DNA of 64,000 bases from Luteipulveratus mongoliensis (GTDB taxonomy: Bacteria > Actinomycetota > Actinomycetes > Actinomycetales > Dermatophilaceae): NCBI RefSeq assembly GCF_001190945.1, contig NZ_CP011112.1, forward strand, positions 310,001 through 374,000, given 5' to 3'. The position numbers and the translations under genes are program-made. The notes under the pieces are model-generated. The model was not told the origin of the DNA. It made no database searches and worked only from the letters and a program-made list of their open reading frames with translations. Positions within the stretch are counted from its first letter, which is position 1; each line of letters begins with the position of its first letter. This document shows, one piece after another, positions 27,419 through 36,688 of this stretch.

Positions 27419-30400
27419 TCGCGCACCTGCCAGCTGATCTCGATCTCGCGCTCGGGGTGAGACTCGAGGAAAGCGCTGGCCTGTCGGAGCACGTCCTCAT
27501 TGGAGCCACCAGCGGCACGACGGCTCGAGCCCTGCTGGTTCGGGTTGGCAGGTGCCGGCTTCGGGCTTGCCGGCGCCAGCGGTTCGACCGGTGTGCTCGC
27601 TGCCAGCCAGGCGAAGATCTCGTTGTCGGTCCTCGCGAGCGCGCCCCCGATCCCGGTCACGATCTCATCCGCATGGAGTGCGTCGCGCAGGTCGCGGATG
27701 ATCCCTGCGGCTGACGCGGCGCGCTCGCCCTCCCCCTGCGTGGCATCGCGCAGCGGTTCGATCCGATCCCATGCGTACGACTGGAGGGCGGCGGTCACTG
27801 GCTCGGCAGTCTTCAGCGAGCGGCCGGCCGCGGCGGGGCTCGTCTCAAGGTCCACCCGCGCGACTCGCTCAACGAGCGCGACTCCGTCGAGATTCTTGAG
27901 CTGTTGGACGAGCTCGGCGCTCCGCCGTGCAGTGACAAGGCGACCGCCAGCTTCATCCTGCTCAATGCCAATGTGGCGGTTGGCGCGCTCGATGGCCGCA
28001 ACCAGATCCGGCTGCGCCGCGCTCAGGTCGCGTGCCTTCGCCTTGACCTGGCCAACAAAGTCGGCGACCGCCGGAGCGGTGAGATAGGCGGACGAGTGAA
28101 TCCCAAAGAGCTCGCCGGCCAGCTGGCGTGCGGTGGTCCAGTCGGCTGGAATCGGCATCGGCTGGGCCCGCAGCTCCATGCTCGGCTGCAGCTGCCCGGG
28201 CTCGGGCGCGCTCGGCAGCGCTGCACCGTGGTTGAACCACGCCCGCTGCCGTATGGCCGCCCACGCGATGATGACCAGGTCGCTGGCCGGGTCGAGCAGT
28301 CCCTTGGCCGGCGTCACGTTGCTGATCCACTGGCGCATCTCGCTCACCGTGATCGGTGCTTCAGGGTCGGCGCCCATCTCCTTGTCTCGCCGGCCGAGGG
28401 CCTTCTCGATCTCGAGACTCCAAGGAGTGAACCGGTCTCCGGTCAGGATGTAGTGCATCTCGGACGCGGTGCCGACACCAAGCGGCCCGGCGATCCGCCG
28501 TACGGCCATGTGGTCGCCTTCGTACTCCACTCGGTTTTCAGGATCCGCGACGGCGCGATGTACGTGCGCGGCGACCGTGCGCAGCATCGGGAGTCGGATC
28601 TCTGCGTCGGTCGGCTCGAAGCGTGGGTGACCCGGATACGTTGCGTCGTAAGCCTGCTCGACGAGGTGGTGGAAAGCATCGCCGAGCGTCGCGCCCACCG
28701 GCCGCTCAGGCAAAAACTCTCGGTCGAGGGAAACCAGCACCTGGTCGTGGCCCGGGTCGTCGATGAGCGTGCCCGGACGAATACCGGCCGCGCCGTACGC
28801 CTGCTGAATCGCATCCTCCAAGCCGCGGCGCAGGACGCTTCGGTTGGACTCGAGAATGTTGCGGGCAGTCACCCGCTCGGTCTCGCTCAGGTGGTCGGCG
28901 TGGCTCTGCCAGCGGTCACCCGATCCTTCAAGAAGCCAGTTGAGGATGACGAGTCGACGAAGCTCACCGATCTTCTCAGGAGCAAGGAAGTAGGGGAGCC
29001 AGACCACGGTCTGCGACTGGAAGTCGCGTGCCTGCATCGCCTGCAGCCGCTGCAGATCCTCGGCGGTCGAGTGTCCCTGGTCATCAAAGGGATGGTCGAT
29101 GACGATCCGCCACGCGCCGGAGTTGGCACGGAAGTGGTCGTCAGACAGCCAGCCGCTGTCGCGGACGTTGCCGAAGATGATGTCCACGGCCCGCTTCGAG
29201 CCGCGCCACACGACCTCGTGGCGGAACGCCCCCTGGATGTCCTGGTTGCCAAGCTCGACGCCGAGGCCCTCTGCGACAAGCGACTTGATGAGCTCACGAC
29301 GGCGGCCTTCGTTGTCCTCGCCCTTCGCGCGCTCGACGATCGACTCGTAGTCGACCTCGGACAGCTGGACACGGATCGTGGGGTTGGAGGATCCGTCAAC
29401 GTGGATCTCGGGGACGTCGCGTGCCCAGTCGCGCACCTTGGCGAGCACGACGCTGGCTTCGTTGCCCGGCAACGGAGACAGGATCGAACCGTGGTTGAGG
29501 GACGCCAGTCGCGCACCCGTGAGCGACTTGAGCGCGGGTACGTTCGGCGCAACTGCTGAGAGCAGCAGCGTCTTGGCGAGCCGGTCGTCGGCGCGGTACC
29601 CGATCGAGGCCGCGTCCGGGTTGTCTCGCAGCTGCGCATCGGTGAGCGAGTGATTGGTGCGGATGAGCGGCCGCAGTTTCTCCGTGTACAGCTTGTTGGC
29701 CGACCTGAACAGCTCGGCTGTCTTGGGGTCGAGCGCCTTGTTGCCGGTCACGATGTAGTCGAAGGAGTCGCCGACCGGGATGACATCGTCGACGGTCAAC
29801 GTTGCACGCTGGTCGACCAGCATCTGCTGCATCACCTTGAGCGCCGTGCGCTCTCTCTGCATGGCTGCGGCCAATGCGCGCAACGTGGATACGAGGGCCG
29901 GCGAGAAGGGGTAGGTCAGTCGGAAGGCTGCTTCGTCAGCGCCTCGGTGCTGATCGTCGGTGTTGACGCCGTCGAGCAGGACGTCCCACACCCGCGGCGA
30001 ACGGTCAATGTTGGCAAAGGCATCGGCCATGATCTGCCGGCCGTTGTCGTCCTTGGGCTGCAGCAATCGCTTACTCGCGACATAGGGCAGGTTGTCGTCG
30101 CCCAGCGTGATCGTGTGGAAGCGGCCCTCCTGGTGCTTGAACGCCCGGTCCAAGGCATCCTGCTCGGCTCCGCTCGCACCCGCATCGGCGAACCATCGGC
30201 GTAGGTCCATCTGCCGAGCCACGAAGCTGACCAGGGGAATATCTCGTACGCCCGTGGATGCCTCAACAAGCTTGGTCAGCTTCTGCGCCTCCCGCGCGAA
30301 GAACGCCTTGTCTGACACAGAGAAGGCGAGCCAGAGCACGAGCTCATCCAAGAAGAGCACGACCGCGTCGTAGCCGAGACCCTTGGCATGAGTGGCGATC

Positions 30401-31155
30401 GCCGCGAGGCCCGTGTCAAGGTCGACATACTCGGCCTGCTGGACGTACGACGTGTAGTAGGTCTCCACCAGTGCGCTGACGAGCTTCTGGCGATCGAAGT
30501 CGGCTGGATCGGCCGACTTCGCGGCGAGGTACGAGTCGGCATCCCAGCCGCCAAGGACGTTGCCCCAGGGGTCGTCGGACGAGGACTCTCCTGCGTCACT
30601 CTTCGCCTCGTTCAGGCCGGCGAAGAACGTGTCGTCACCCAGCTGTTGACGCATCTGATCGGCATCCGCGAAGAGACCGTCCGACTTGTGGATAGCTGGC
30701 AAGGGAGCGCCCGGGTGCAGAGCTTTGATCTGACGGACGTAACCGTCAAACAGCGCCTGCTCAAGGCTGTTCGCACCGAGCAGGTGAAAGACGAGCGGCA
30801 GGATCGTGTGCCCCTCGAGTTCCGGGTCGTGCCGCGCGATGACCGCCTGGAGATCGTTGATGCCGCGCGCAGCCGGCTCGCGTGTGAGCAGTGCGTGCAG
30901 GACAGCCATGAAGTGCGACTTGCCGGAGCCGAACGACCCTGCGAGGAACGCACCGCGGCTCACTCCGGAGTTCACGGCCTCACCGACGAGGCCGAGGGCG
31001 GAGTCGAATGCTTCGGTCAACGCATCCGTGACGATGTAGTTGTCGATCGTCGCATTGGCGGCGGAGTGCCCGACCGAGTCGGTCAGCCGAAGGACGTAGT
31101 CCTCGGCGCCGGTGCGCTCAGGGATCCGGATGATGTCCTTCAGAAGCGTCGTCAT
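27415..31155 (-). CDS. pglY: BREX type 2 ATPase PglY
   Basis: 1246 residues. LAGSFGSGKSHF carries the P-loop at 73-80, and VVLFLDEL at 265-272 is Walker B. The large ATPase body continues past residue 700, and the C-terminal 300 residues are mostly helical, ending in a Pro/Gln-rich linker and a short domain (NEDVLRQASAFLESHPEREI). It is the type 2 counterpart of BrxC, thought to assemble with PglZ and PglX on DNA. In canonical loci pglY follows pglX directly; here the gmrSD-like gene separates them, overlapping pglY by 4 bp. Confidence 0.92.
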   Translation of the reverse strand: MTTLLKDIIRIPERTGAEDYVLRLTDSVGHSAANATIDNYIVTDALTEAFDSALGLVGEAVNSGVSRGAFLAGSFGSGKSHFMAVLHALLTREPAARGINDLQAVIARHDPELEGHTILPLVFHLLGANSLEQALFDGYVRQIKALHPGAPLPAIHKSDGLFADADQMRQQLGDDTFFAGLNEAKSDAGESSSDDPWGNVLGGWDADSYLAAKSADPADFDRQKLVSALVETYYTSYVQQAEYVDLDTGLAAIATHAKGLGYDAVVLFLDELVLWLAFSVSDKAFFAREAQKLTKLVEASTGVRDIPLVSFVARQMDLRRWFADAGASGAEQDALDRAFKHQEGRFHTITLGDDNLPYVASKRLLQPKDDNGRQIMADAFANIDRSPRVWDVLLDGVNTDDQHRGADEAAFRLTYPFSPALVSTLRALAAAMQRERTALKVMQQMLVDQRATLTVDDVIPVGDSFDYIVTGNKALDPKTAELFRSANKLYTEKLRPLIRTNHSLTDAQLRDNPDAASIGYRADDRLAKTLLLSAVAPNVPALKSLTGARLASLNHGSILSPLPGNEASVVLAKVRDWARDVPEIHVDGSSNPTIRVQLSEVDYESIVERAKGEDNEGRRRELIKSLVAEGLGVELGNQDIQGAFRHEVVWRGSKRAVDIIFGNVRDSGWLSDDHFRANSGAWRIVIDHPFDDQGHSTAEDLQRLQAMQARDFQSQTVVWLPYFLAPEKIGELRRLVILNWLLEGSGDRWQSHADHLSETERVTARNILESNRSVLRRGLEDAIQQAYGAAGIRPGTLIDDPGHDQVLVSLDREFLPERPVGATLGDAFHHLVEQAYDATYPGHPRFEPTDAEIRLPMLRTVAAHVHRAVADPENRVEYEGDHMAVRRIAGPLGVGTASEMHYILTGDRFTPWSLEIEKALGRRDKEMGADPEAPITVSEMRQWISNVTPAKGLLDPASDLVIIAWAAIRQRAWFNHGAALPSAPEPGQLQPSMELRAQPMPIPADWTTARQLAGELFGIHSSAYLTAPAVADFVGQVKAKARDLSAAQPDLVAAIERANRHIGIEQDEAGGRLVTARRSAELVQQLKNLDGVALVERVARVDLETSPAAAGRSLKTAEPVTAALQSYAWDRIEPLRDATQGEGERAASAAGIIRDLRDALHADEIVTGIGGALARTDNEIFAWLAASTPVEPLAPASPKPAPANPNQQGSSRRAAGGSNEDVLRQASAFLESHPEREIEISWQVRE

Positions 31156-33119
31156 GAACTCATCTCTTCACTCGCTGCTGTGATCGCGTCGTCCTCTGTG
31201 TCCAACTCGAGCGCGTCGTCGGCGCCCACGGGTATCTCGTCTTCCACCGATCCTGTCACCGGTGGTGTGATCGGCCAGCGTTCCAATGCCCAGGTGACGA
31301 GTGCGCGTCGACGCTGATCGATCGTCGCGGCCGTCCAGCTCTCGAAGGTCTCGGCAACCTCTCGTTCCTGAAAGAGCTTGGACTCGGCGTAGCAGGGTGG
31401 CGTCTGCTGGCCTCGCACGCCCTTCTTGCTGGCGAAGGGCTTGCGCGAGTAGGAGGAGTTGTCATCCGTGAGCATGAGGTTGCCGATGCCGTTGACGAGC
31501 TGAGCGTGCTCCTCTTCGGTGAAGGTGTCCCAGTCGTCGGAGTCCCATCGGGGCTTCTGCGGAAGGATGTGCTCGGTCGTGCGCGGGCTGCGAGATCCGA
31601 TGAAGTGGGTCTCAAAGTCCTGCACGTCGGACGGCCTGGCCGCCTTCGACAGCTCGTACTCGTACAGAAAGTACTTGTGGCCCGGGCGCCAGTACCAGTT
31701 CTCATGGGGGCCGAGTCCCGCGCGCACGGTGTCATCGTCGCCGTACGTCCAGGTCAGCTCGTTGATCTCATCGAGCACTGCCTTGGCTGGTGAGTCGCTG
31801 TAGAGTTCGAACGCGAGCCGGTACAGGCGTGCTTGCCCAGAATCACTCCGCTTCTGCCCAATCGCGAAGACCCGCGCTGAGTAGCGCTCGCAGGCATCGA
31901 CGAGGTCTACGTAGAGCTGCCCGTCGCGAGGATGGGTGAGCCGCGCAGCGAAGAGCAACGGCCGGAAGATGGCTGTGACACCGCTCCGACGTAGGTGCGC
32001 GGAGCTAGCCCGCGACGGCGCCGCATGATCATCGAAGGACTGGAACGCCGCCCTGGGGTCAAGGAACTCGCGGGTAAAGAGCGCACAGTTCTGGAGGCTC
32101 GTCACGTACGCCGCCACGGTGTTAACGAGGTCGTCCTGTAATTGCTCAGCGTCCTCCTCGCTCTGCTCGCTCACGGTGAGGCGAGCAGAGCCAGGGATGA
32201 ACCGTTCGCGCGAGAGGAACTCCTTGACGGACACAGCTCCCCGCCACGAGCGCGCACTCGGGTCCTGGGTCGCGAGCCAGTGCGCTCGCAGCAGCAGGTC
32301 CTCGTTGGCGTTGTAGCCAGCCAGGTGGTCGTAGATCCTCGACCACGCTCGATTGATCTCGCCAACGAGCGCCGCTGCTCGAGCAGGTGGCAGCGAATCC
32401 GCAAGGAAGAGAAGGTAGTTCTTGATCTTCTCCATCTCGGTCAAGTCGCGCCCGCGACCGTTCAAGGTCTCGAAGATCTCGCCTGCATGAGACTCGGGCT
32501 CGACCTCGTAGACCAGGAAGCGCAGACCATTCGTGACACGGGTCTGGAGTCGTTGCAACGTGGTGAGCGCGGTCTCCTCATCGAACCCGCCGATCAGGCT
32601 GGCGATCCGAGAGTCAAAGAAGGCGGCTGCGAGCTCGAGGCGCTCCTCCCCGGCGGTGAGCTGGGCCTTGGCCTGCTGCCCGTCCCCGAGGATGCAGGTC
32701 AGCCAATGCTCATTGAGGTCGTCGGCCAGCTGGAGCCGAGCCTTCGGCACACCGTCGATGCTCACGCGGCCATAGGTCCGCGCGAGGTTGTCCGCTCGCG
32801 ACCGAGCCTGCTCGTTGGCCATCGAGCCGAACGCCCGTCGAAGCCGGTCTATCAGGATGAGGCAGGTCGTGAGGCGCTGCTGCCCATCGACCACCTCACA
32901 CTCCACGACCGTGTCACCAGCATCTGTGAGGTGCTCGGTGCTTCGGTCCTTCAGGACGAGCGTGCCGGTGTAGTGCTTCGACCCGTCTGCCATGAGGTCG
33001 AGGTCTTGCCAGAGGTCATCGAGCTGGCGCTTCTCCCACGCGTAGGGCCGCTGATAGTCAGGCACGACAAACAGGCGCTCCTTCAGCGCCCCCAACAGGG
33101 TGACCGCATTGTTTGGCAT
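31152..33119 (-). CDS. GmrSD-like DUF262/DUF1524 restriction endonuclease inside the BREX operon
   Basis: 655 residues from ATG 33119. The N-terminal DUF262 (GmrS-like) domain has DYQRPYAW (21-28) and the nucleotide-site motif DGQQR (78-82), followed by ETLNGRGRDLTEMEKIKNYL (217-236). The C-terminal DUF1524 HNH-type (GmrD-like) domain has TEHILPQ (515-521) and GIGNLML (544-550), with the usual catalytic histidine. Such enzymes cut DNA with modified cytosines (type IV restriction); BrxU in a type 1 BREX locus is a known relative. The gene begins one base after the pglX stop and overlaps pglY by 4 bp, so it is expressed as part of BREX. Confidence 0.88.
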   Translation of the reverse strand: MPNNAVTLLGALKERLFVVPDYQRPYAWEKRQLDDLWQDLDLMADGSKHYTGTLVLKDRSTEHLTDAGDTVVECEVVDGQQRLTTCLILIDRLRRAFGSMANEQARSRADNLARTYGRVSIDGVPKARLQLADDLNEHWLTCILGDGQQAKAQLTAGEERLELAAAFFDSRIASLIGGFDEETALTTLQRLQTRVTNGLRFLVYEVEPESHAGEIFETLNGRGRDLTEMEKIKNYLLFLADSLPPARAAALVGEINRAWSRIYDHLAGYNANEDLLLRAHWLATQDPSARSWRGAVSVKEFLSRERFIPGSARLTVSEQSEEDAEQLQDDLVNTVAAYVTSLQNCALFTREFLDPRAAFQSFDDHAAPSRASSAHLRRSGVTAIFRPLLFAARLTHPRDGQLYVDLVDACERYSARVFAIGQKRSDSGQARLYRLAFELYSDSPAKAVLDEINELTWTYGDDDTVRAGLGPHENWYWRPGHKYFLYEYELSKAARPSDVQDFETHFIGSRSPRTTEHILPQKPRWDSDDWDTFTEEEHAQLVNGIGNLMLTDDNSSYSRKPFASKKGVRGQQTPPCYAESKLFQEREVAETFESWTAATIDQRRRALVTWALERWPITPPVTGSVEDEIPVGADDALELDTEDDAITAASEEMSS

Positions 33120-33120
33120 A

Positions 33121-36100
33121 TCAGCTCTTCTTCTTGCGACCACGGGTGGTGGGAGCGGGGCGCCAAGCGGCCAGCTGGTCGACGGTCCAGCCGACTTGGG
33201 CTGCACGGTCTCGCAGCTGCTCATCGCAGAAGTCGGCGATATTCAGACCGAAAGTGGGGTCAATCTCGTTGTGCCACTGCCGAACCCAGGGTTGCAGCTC
33301 CACTAGCCCGGCGACGAGTGGGACGAGCCTTTCGTCGTCCCAGCCCTCAGCCTCACGCTCGCCGATGAGCGTCGCCAGTGCAAGGAACTGCTGTGCGTGG
33401 TCCCAGCCCGCCCAGCCGATCACGAGAGTCTGGTCGGTCTCGCGGCCCGCGTCTGGATAGAGCACGAAGCGTTCCTTCGGCACGTCGAGCTTGCCGCGGT
33501 GCTGCCACAAGGACGTCTTGCGGAAGTCGGCGGTCGTGTACTTCGGCGGCACTGGAATGGGCTCGGCGAGCGTCTCGCCGGCGTCTTCGCGGCGCTGGAG
33601 CTCCCAGGTGTGCTCCCATGCCTCACGTTTACGTAGGCCAGAGTCTTTCAGTCGGTACGCCGCGAGATAGGGCACTGCTTCGGTCGTGAGGAGTGCGGTC
33701 AGCGCGTCGGAGACGGACTGGTCGCGCTTTCCTGACCACAGCTCAAGCACCGACACGAGGTCGGGGTCACGAGAGACCTGGTCGGCCAGCTGGCCGATCG
33801 ACTTCGGCCTCGGTCGGCCCTGCTCGAACCAGTAGCCCGTGTCCTCCAACCGGTCAAGCAGCCAAGAACGCAGCGCCTTCTCGACCTGCTTGTCCCACGG
33901 CTCGCTCGCCCACCTGCGCTTGTGCTCGGGCTTCTCGAGCAGGCGGATGAACTTGTCCGATTCGATGAGGTCGAGCCTGCGTTGCACCAGAGCCCGGTAG
34001 TCATCGGGCCAGTGCGCCGGGATCTGCGTGATTGGAGTCGAGCCGTGCCGCGAGAACCATGCTGTCTGCTCCTCACCAGCGGCCACCTTGCGCGCCAAGG
34101 CGATCTCGAACGCTCGCTCACCGAGAGCGATCTCGGGCACGTCTCCGGCGTACGTCAGGTCCTGCTCGATGAGCCCATACGACTGATAGACCTCCCAGTC
34201 GAGCTCTTCCTGGTGAGCGATCATGAGCGCTCTCATGGAGTCGATCCCGGTTCTCGCGCGCTCAAGCCTCCCAGCCGCCGGGATCTCGCCATCACGCGGC
34301 ACTCCGGTGAGGAACCGCTCGCTCGCCATCTGAGCAGTCCGATCCAGCGAACGTGATCGCTCAAGCGGAAGCCGCTTCGGTAGAGGTATGTCCGAGACAT
34401 TTGCTCCGTTGAACTGAAATCGGTCCGACCACGGCTGTTGTGAGAGGCGTGCGCCGTCATGACCCATCGGATCGCCACCCTTGGGATAGCAGTTCTGCTT
34501 GAGCCAGAAGCAGGCCGTCGATGAGTTGAGGATGCCAAGCAGTGCCAGGTGATCGTCTTCGGTCGCCTCTTTCGGCAGCTTGATCACCGGCGCCGTCTGC
34601 TTGAACACCTTGCCACCACGGTCAAGCACAAAGTGGTTATGCGTCGCCACCTCCGCAAACGCAATCGACAGCGGCGTCTTGTATGGCGTCTTGGTGAATT
34701 GCATGTATTCCCACCAATTCAGCCCGGCGTCGGCCATCGAGCCCTGGAATGTGGCACGAGCGGCGAGCACGGCACGCCAACGCCACAATTCCTGCTCCAG
34801 CGCTCCTGGCTCAGGAGTGCCGTCGCCATAGCGGTATGGGAAGTAGATCTGCTCGTCTACGGCTTCCGCCCAGTCACGGACGATGTCGCCGAGCACCAGC
34901 GGTCGCAGCTGCTTCCGAACCGAATCGCGCCGAGGTGACCAGCCGATTGGTCGCATGAATGCCTCATCCGCGCCGGCACGTATCGAACCACCGATGGGCT
35001 TCTGGATGACGGATTCAAGAACGCGAGTGCCTTGGCTGAGAGCAGCGGTCAATGCCGATGCCCCGCCACCGGCGAGGCTCCACGGGTGTGTAGCCAGAGC
35101 CTCACGCGGCAGATCAGTCACGCTCACGTACTCACCGTCGAAGTCGCTACTGCCCACGTTCTCAACGATTTGGGTCCAGACCAGTCCTTGCGACGGATCC
35201 TTGGGCTGGCCTGGCTCGCCTCGCACGCCCAGCACCGCGCGAACCTCAGGCAGCGCCGGTGCCTGAGGTCGTCCCACGATGATGACGGTTGGCGTTCCGT
35301 GGCCCGGGATGTACGCGCCCGACGTATCAGCGACGAGCCGCAAGTCTTGCTTTGCCAGGAACGTCTCGATGAGCTTGGACCCGAACTCACGCTTCATGAA
35401 CGAGTTCGAGGTGATCTGCCCGGTCCACCCTGCCGGCTGATCGCCATTGCCCCGCTTCGCCAGCTCGAAGAAACGCTCCATGAACGGCACCGTGAGGGCA
35501 TAGGTCCCTTTGCAAGAGGGATACAGCGCCCGATAGGTCGCGTTGAGGTTCTTGTCCTTGACCGTGATGTAGGGCGGGTTGCCGACGACGACGTCGTATC
35601 GGCCCGGCATCAGGAGCCCGCGCAGCGCATCGAGATCCTCTGTTTCGTAAGCGAATCCGCTGATCTGCGAGTCGGCGTCGAAGTCGCCGAGATCCAGTGA
35701 GCCCTGATGACTGCCGTGGAGGAGAGAGTCGCCGGCGGCGAGGTTGATCGTGAAGCCCGGAGCATCTTCGAGTGAGGTCGATCCGCAGGCCCGGAGCGCC
35801 GCGACGATCAGCCTGAAGCGCGCGATCGCGACGGCAAACGGGTTGAGGTCGACACCGTGAATAACGTTGAGCGCCTTCTGAACTCGCGCCTGCACCTCTT
35901 CGCCAGGAGCCTGCGCTGCCCACTTATCGTTGAGCCGCGCGAATGCTCCGAGCAGGAAGTGTCCTGACCCACAGGTCGGGTCGATCAGAGTGAAACCGTC
36001 CAGCGGCCGTTCCTGGAGTGCTGGCTCCATGGTCTGGTCGAGGATGAACTCCTCGACGAACTCCGGCGTCTGCAGCAGCGCATAGGTCTTCTTTGCGTGA

Positions 36101-36672
36101 TCGGACAAGTCTTGGTAGAGGTCTCCAAGGAATCGCGTCGACAGCTCGGGGTCTGCGAAGTCGCGGATGAGCTCACCGTCATCGGTCTGCGCGCGCCAGA
36201 AGTCGACGAGCTCCTTCGCGGCTTGGCCTGACGGGCTCACCGGCCACAGCGCTGAGTGGCTGTCGACCAAAGCCCGAGTGGCCTTCACACCCCGCAAATG
36301 CGCGATCGCCTGCTCGATCCACTCGCGGGCTGTGTGCTCGGGGTGGCTCCGGAAGTAGATCAGCTCAGCGTCGAGTGCCTCCTGTCGACGCGAGCGCGGG
36401 CCGGTCAACCACACGGGACGCAGCAGCGCGTTGTCCTCACAGAAACGGACGAACACCGTCGTCAGCACCCATGCCACCGCAGCCTGGGTCACCTGGTCGT
36501 CGCGCCATTGCTGCCACGACAAGGCAGTGCGCTCCTTGGCCGTCGCCTGCTGGTGCATGTCACGCCAGGTCCGGTTGACCTCTGCTTGCGCCTCGACCCG
36601 TTCGCGGAGGTCGTCCTCCAAGGAGAGGACGACCTTCTTCAGATCAGCGGTCAGGTCTGAAGAGACTGGCAC
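33121..36672 (-). CDS. pglX: BREX type 2 DNA methyltransferase PglX
   Basis: 1183 residues. The N-terminal helical region (1-200) is followed by the N6-adenine methyltransferase fold: DPTCGSGHF (231-239, motif I), HGVDLNPFAVAIARFR and catalytic NPPY (365-368). The C-terminal 700 residues probably hold target recognition. PglX marks host DNA and takes part in excluding phage. GTG 36672 has AAAGGAG a few bases upstream and starts MPVSSDLTADLKKV; the longer frame to 36792 enters pglW. The start is 16 bp after the pglW stop. Confidence 0.93.
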   Translation of the reverse strand: MPVSSDLTADLKKVVLSLEDDLRERVEAQAEVNRTWRDMHQQATAKERTALSWQQWRDDQVTQAAVAWVLTTVFVRFCEDNALLRPVWLTGPRSRRQEALDAELIYFRSHPEHTAREWIEQAIAHLRGVKATRALVDSHSALWPVSPSGQAAKELVDFWRAQTDDGELIRDFADPELSTRFLGDLYQDLSDHAKKTYALLQTPEFVEEFILDQTMEPALQERPLDGFTLIDPTCGSGHFLLGAFARLNDKWAAQAPGEEVQARVQKALNVIHGVDLNPFAVAIARFRLIVAALRACGSTSLEDAPGFTINLAAGDSLLHGSHQGSLDLGDFDADSQISGFAYETEDLDALRGLLMPGRYDVVVGNPPYITVKDKNLNATYRALYPSCKGTYALTVPFMERFFELAKRGNGDQPAGWTGQITSNSFMKREFGSKLIETFLAKQDLRLVADTSGAYIPGHGTPTVIIVGRPQAPALPEVRAVLGVRGEPGQPKDPSQGLVWTQIVENVGSSDFDGEYVSVTDLPREALATHPWSLAGGGASALTAALSQGTRVLESVIQKPIGGSIRAGADEAFMRPIGWSPRRDSVRKQLRPLVLGDIVRDWAEAVDEQIYFPYRYGDGTPEPGALEQELWRWRAVLAARATFQGSMADAGLNWWEYMQFTKTPYKTPLSIAFAEVATHNHFVLDRGGKVFKQTAPVIKLPKEATEDDHLALLGILNSSTACFWLKQNCYPKGGDPMGHDGARLSQQPWSDRFQFNGANVSDIPLPKRLPLERSRSLDRTAQMASERFLTGVPRDGEIPAAGRLERARTGIDSMRALMIAHQEELDWEVYQSYGLIEQDLTYAGDVPEIALGERAFEIALARKVAAGEEQTAWFSRHGSTPITQIPAHWPDDYRALVQRRLDLIESDKFIRLLEKPEHKRRWASEPWDKQVEKALRSWLLDRLEDTGYWFEQGRPRPKSIGQLADQVSRDPDLVSVLELWSGKRDQSVSDALTALLTTEAVPYLAAYRLKDSGLRKREAWEHTWELQRREDAGETLAEPIPVPPKYTTADFRKTSLWQHRGKLDVPKERFVLYPDAGRETDQTLVIGWAGWDHAQQFLALATLIGEREAEGWDDERLVPLVAGLVELQPWVRQWHNEIDPTFGLNIADFCDEQLRDRAAQVGWTVDQLAAWRPAPTTRGRKKKS

Positions 36673-36688
36673 TGGGTGCTCCTTTTCG

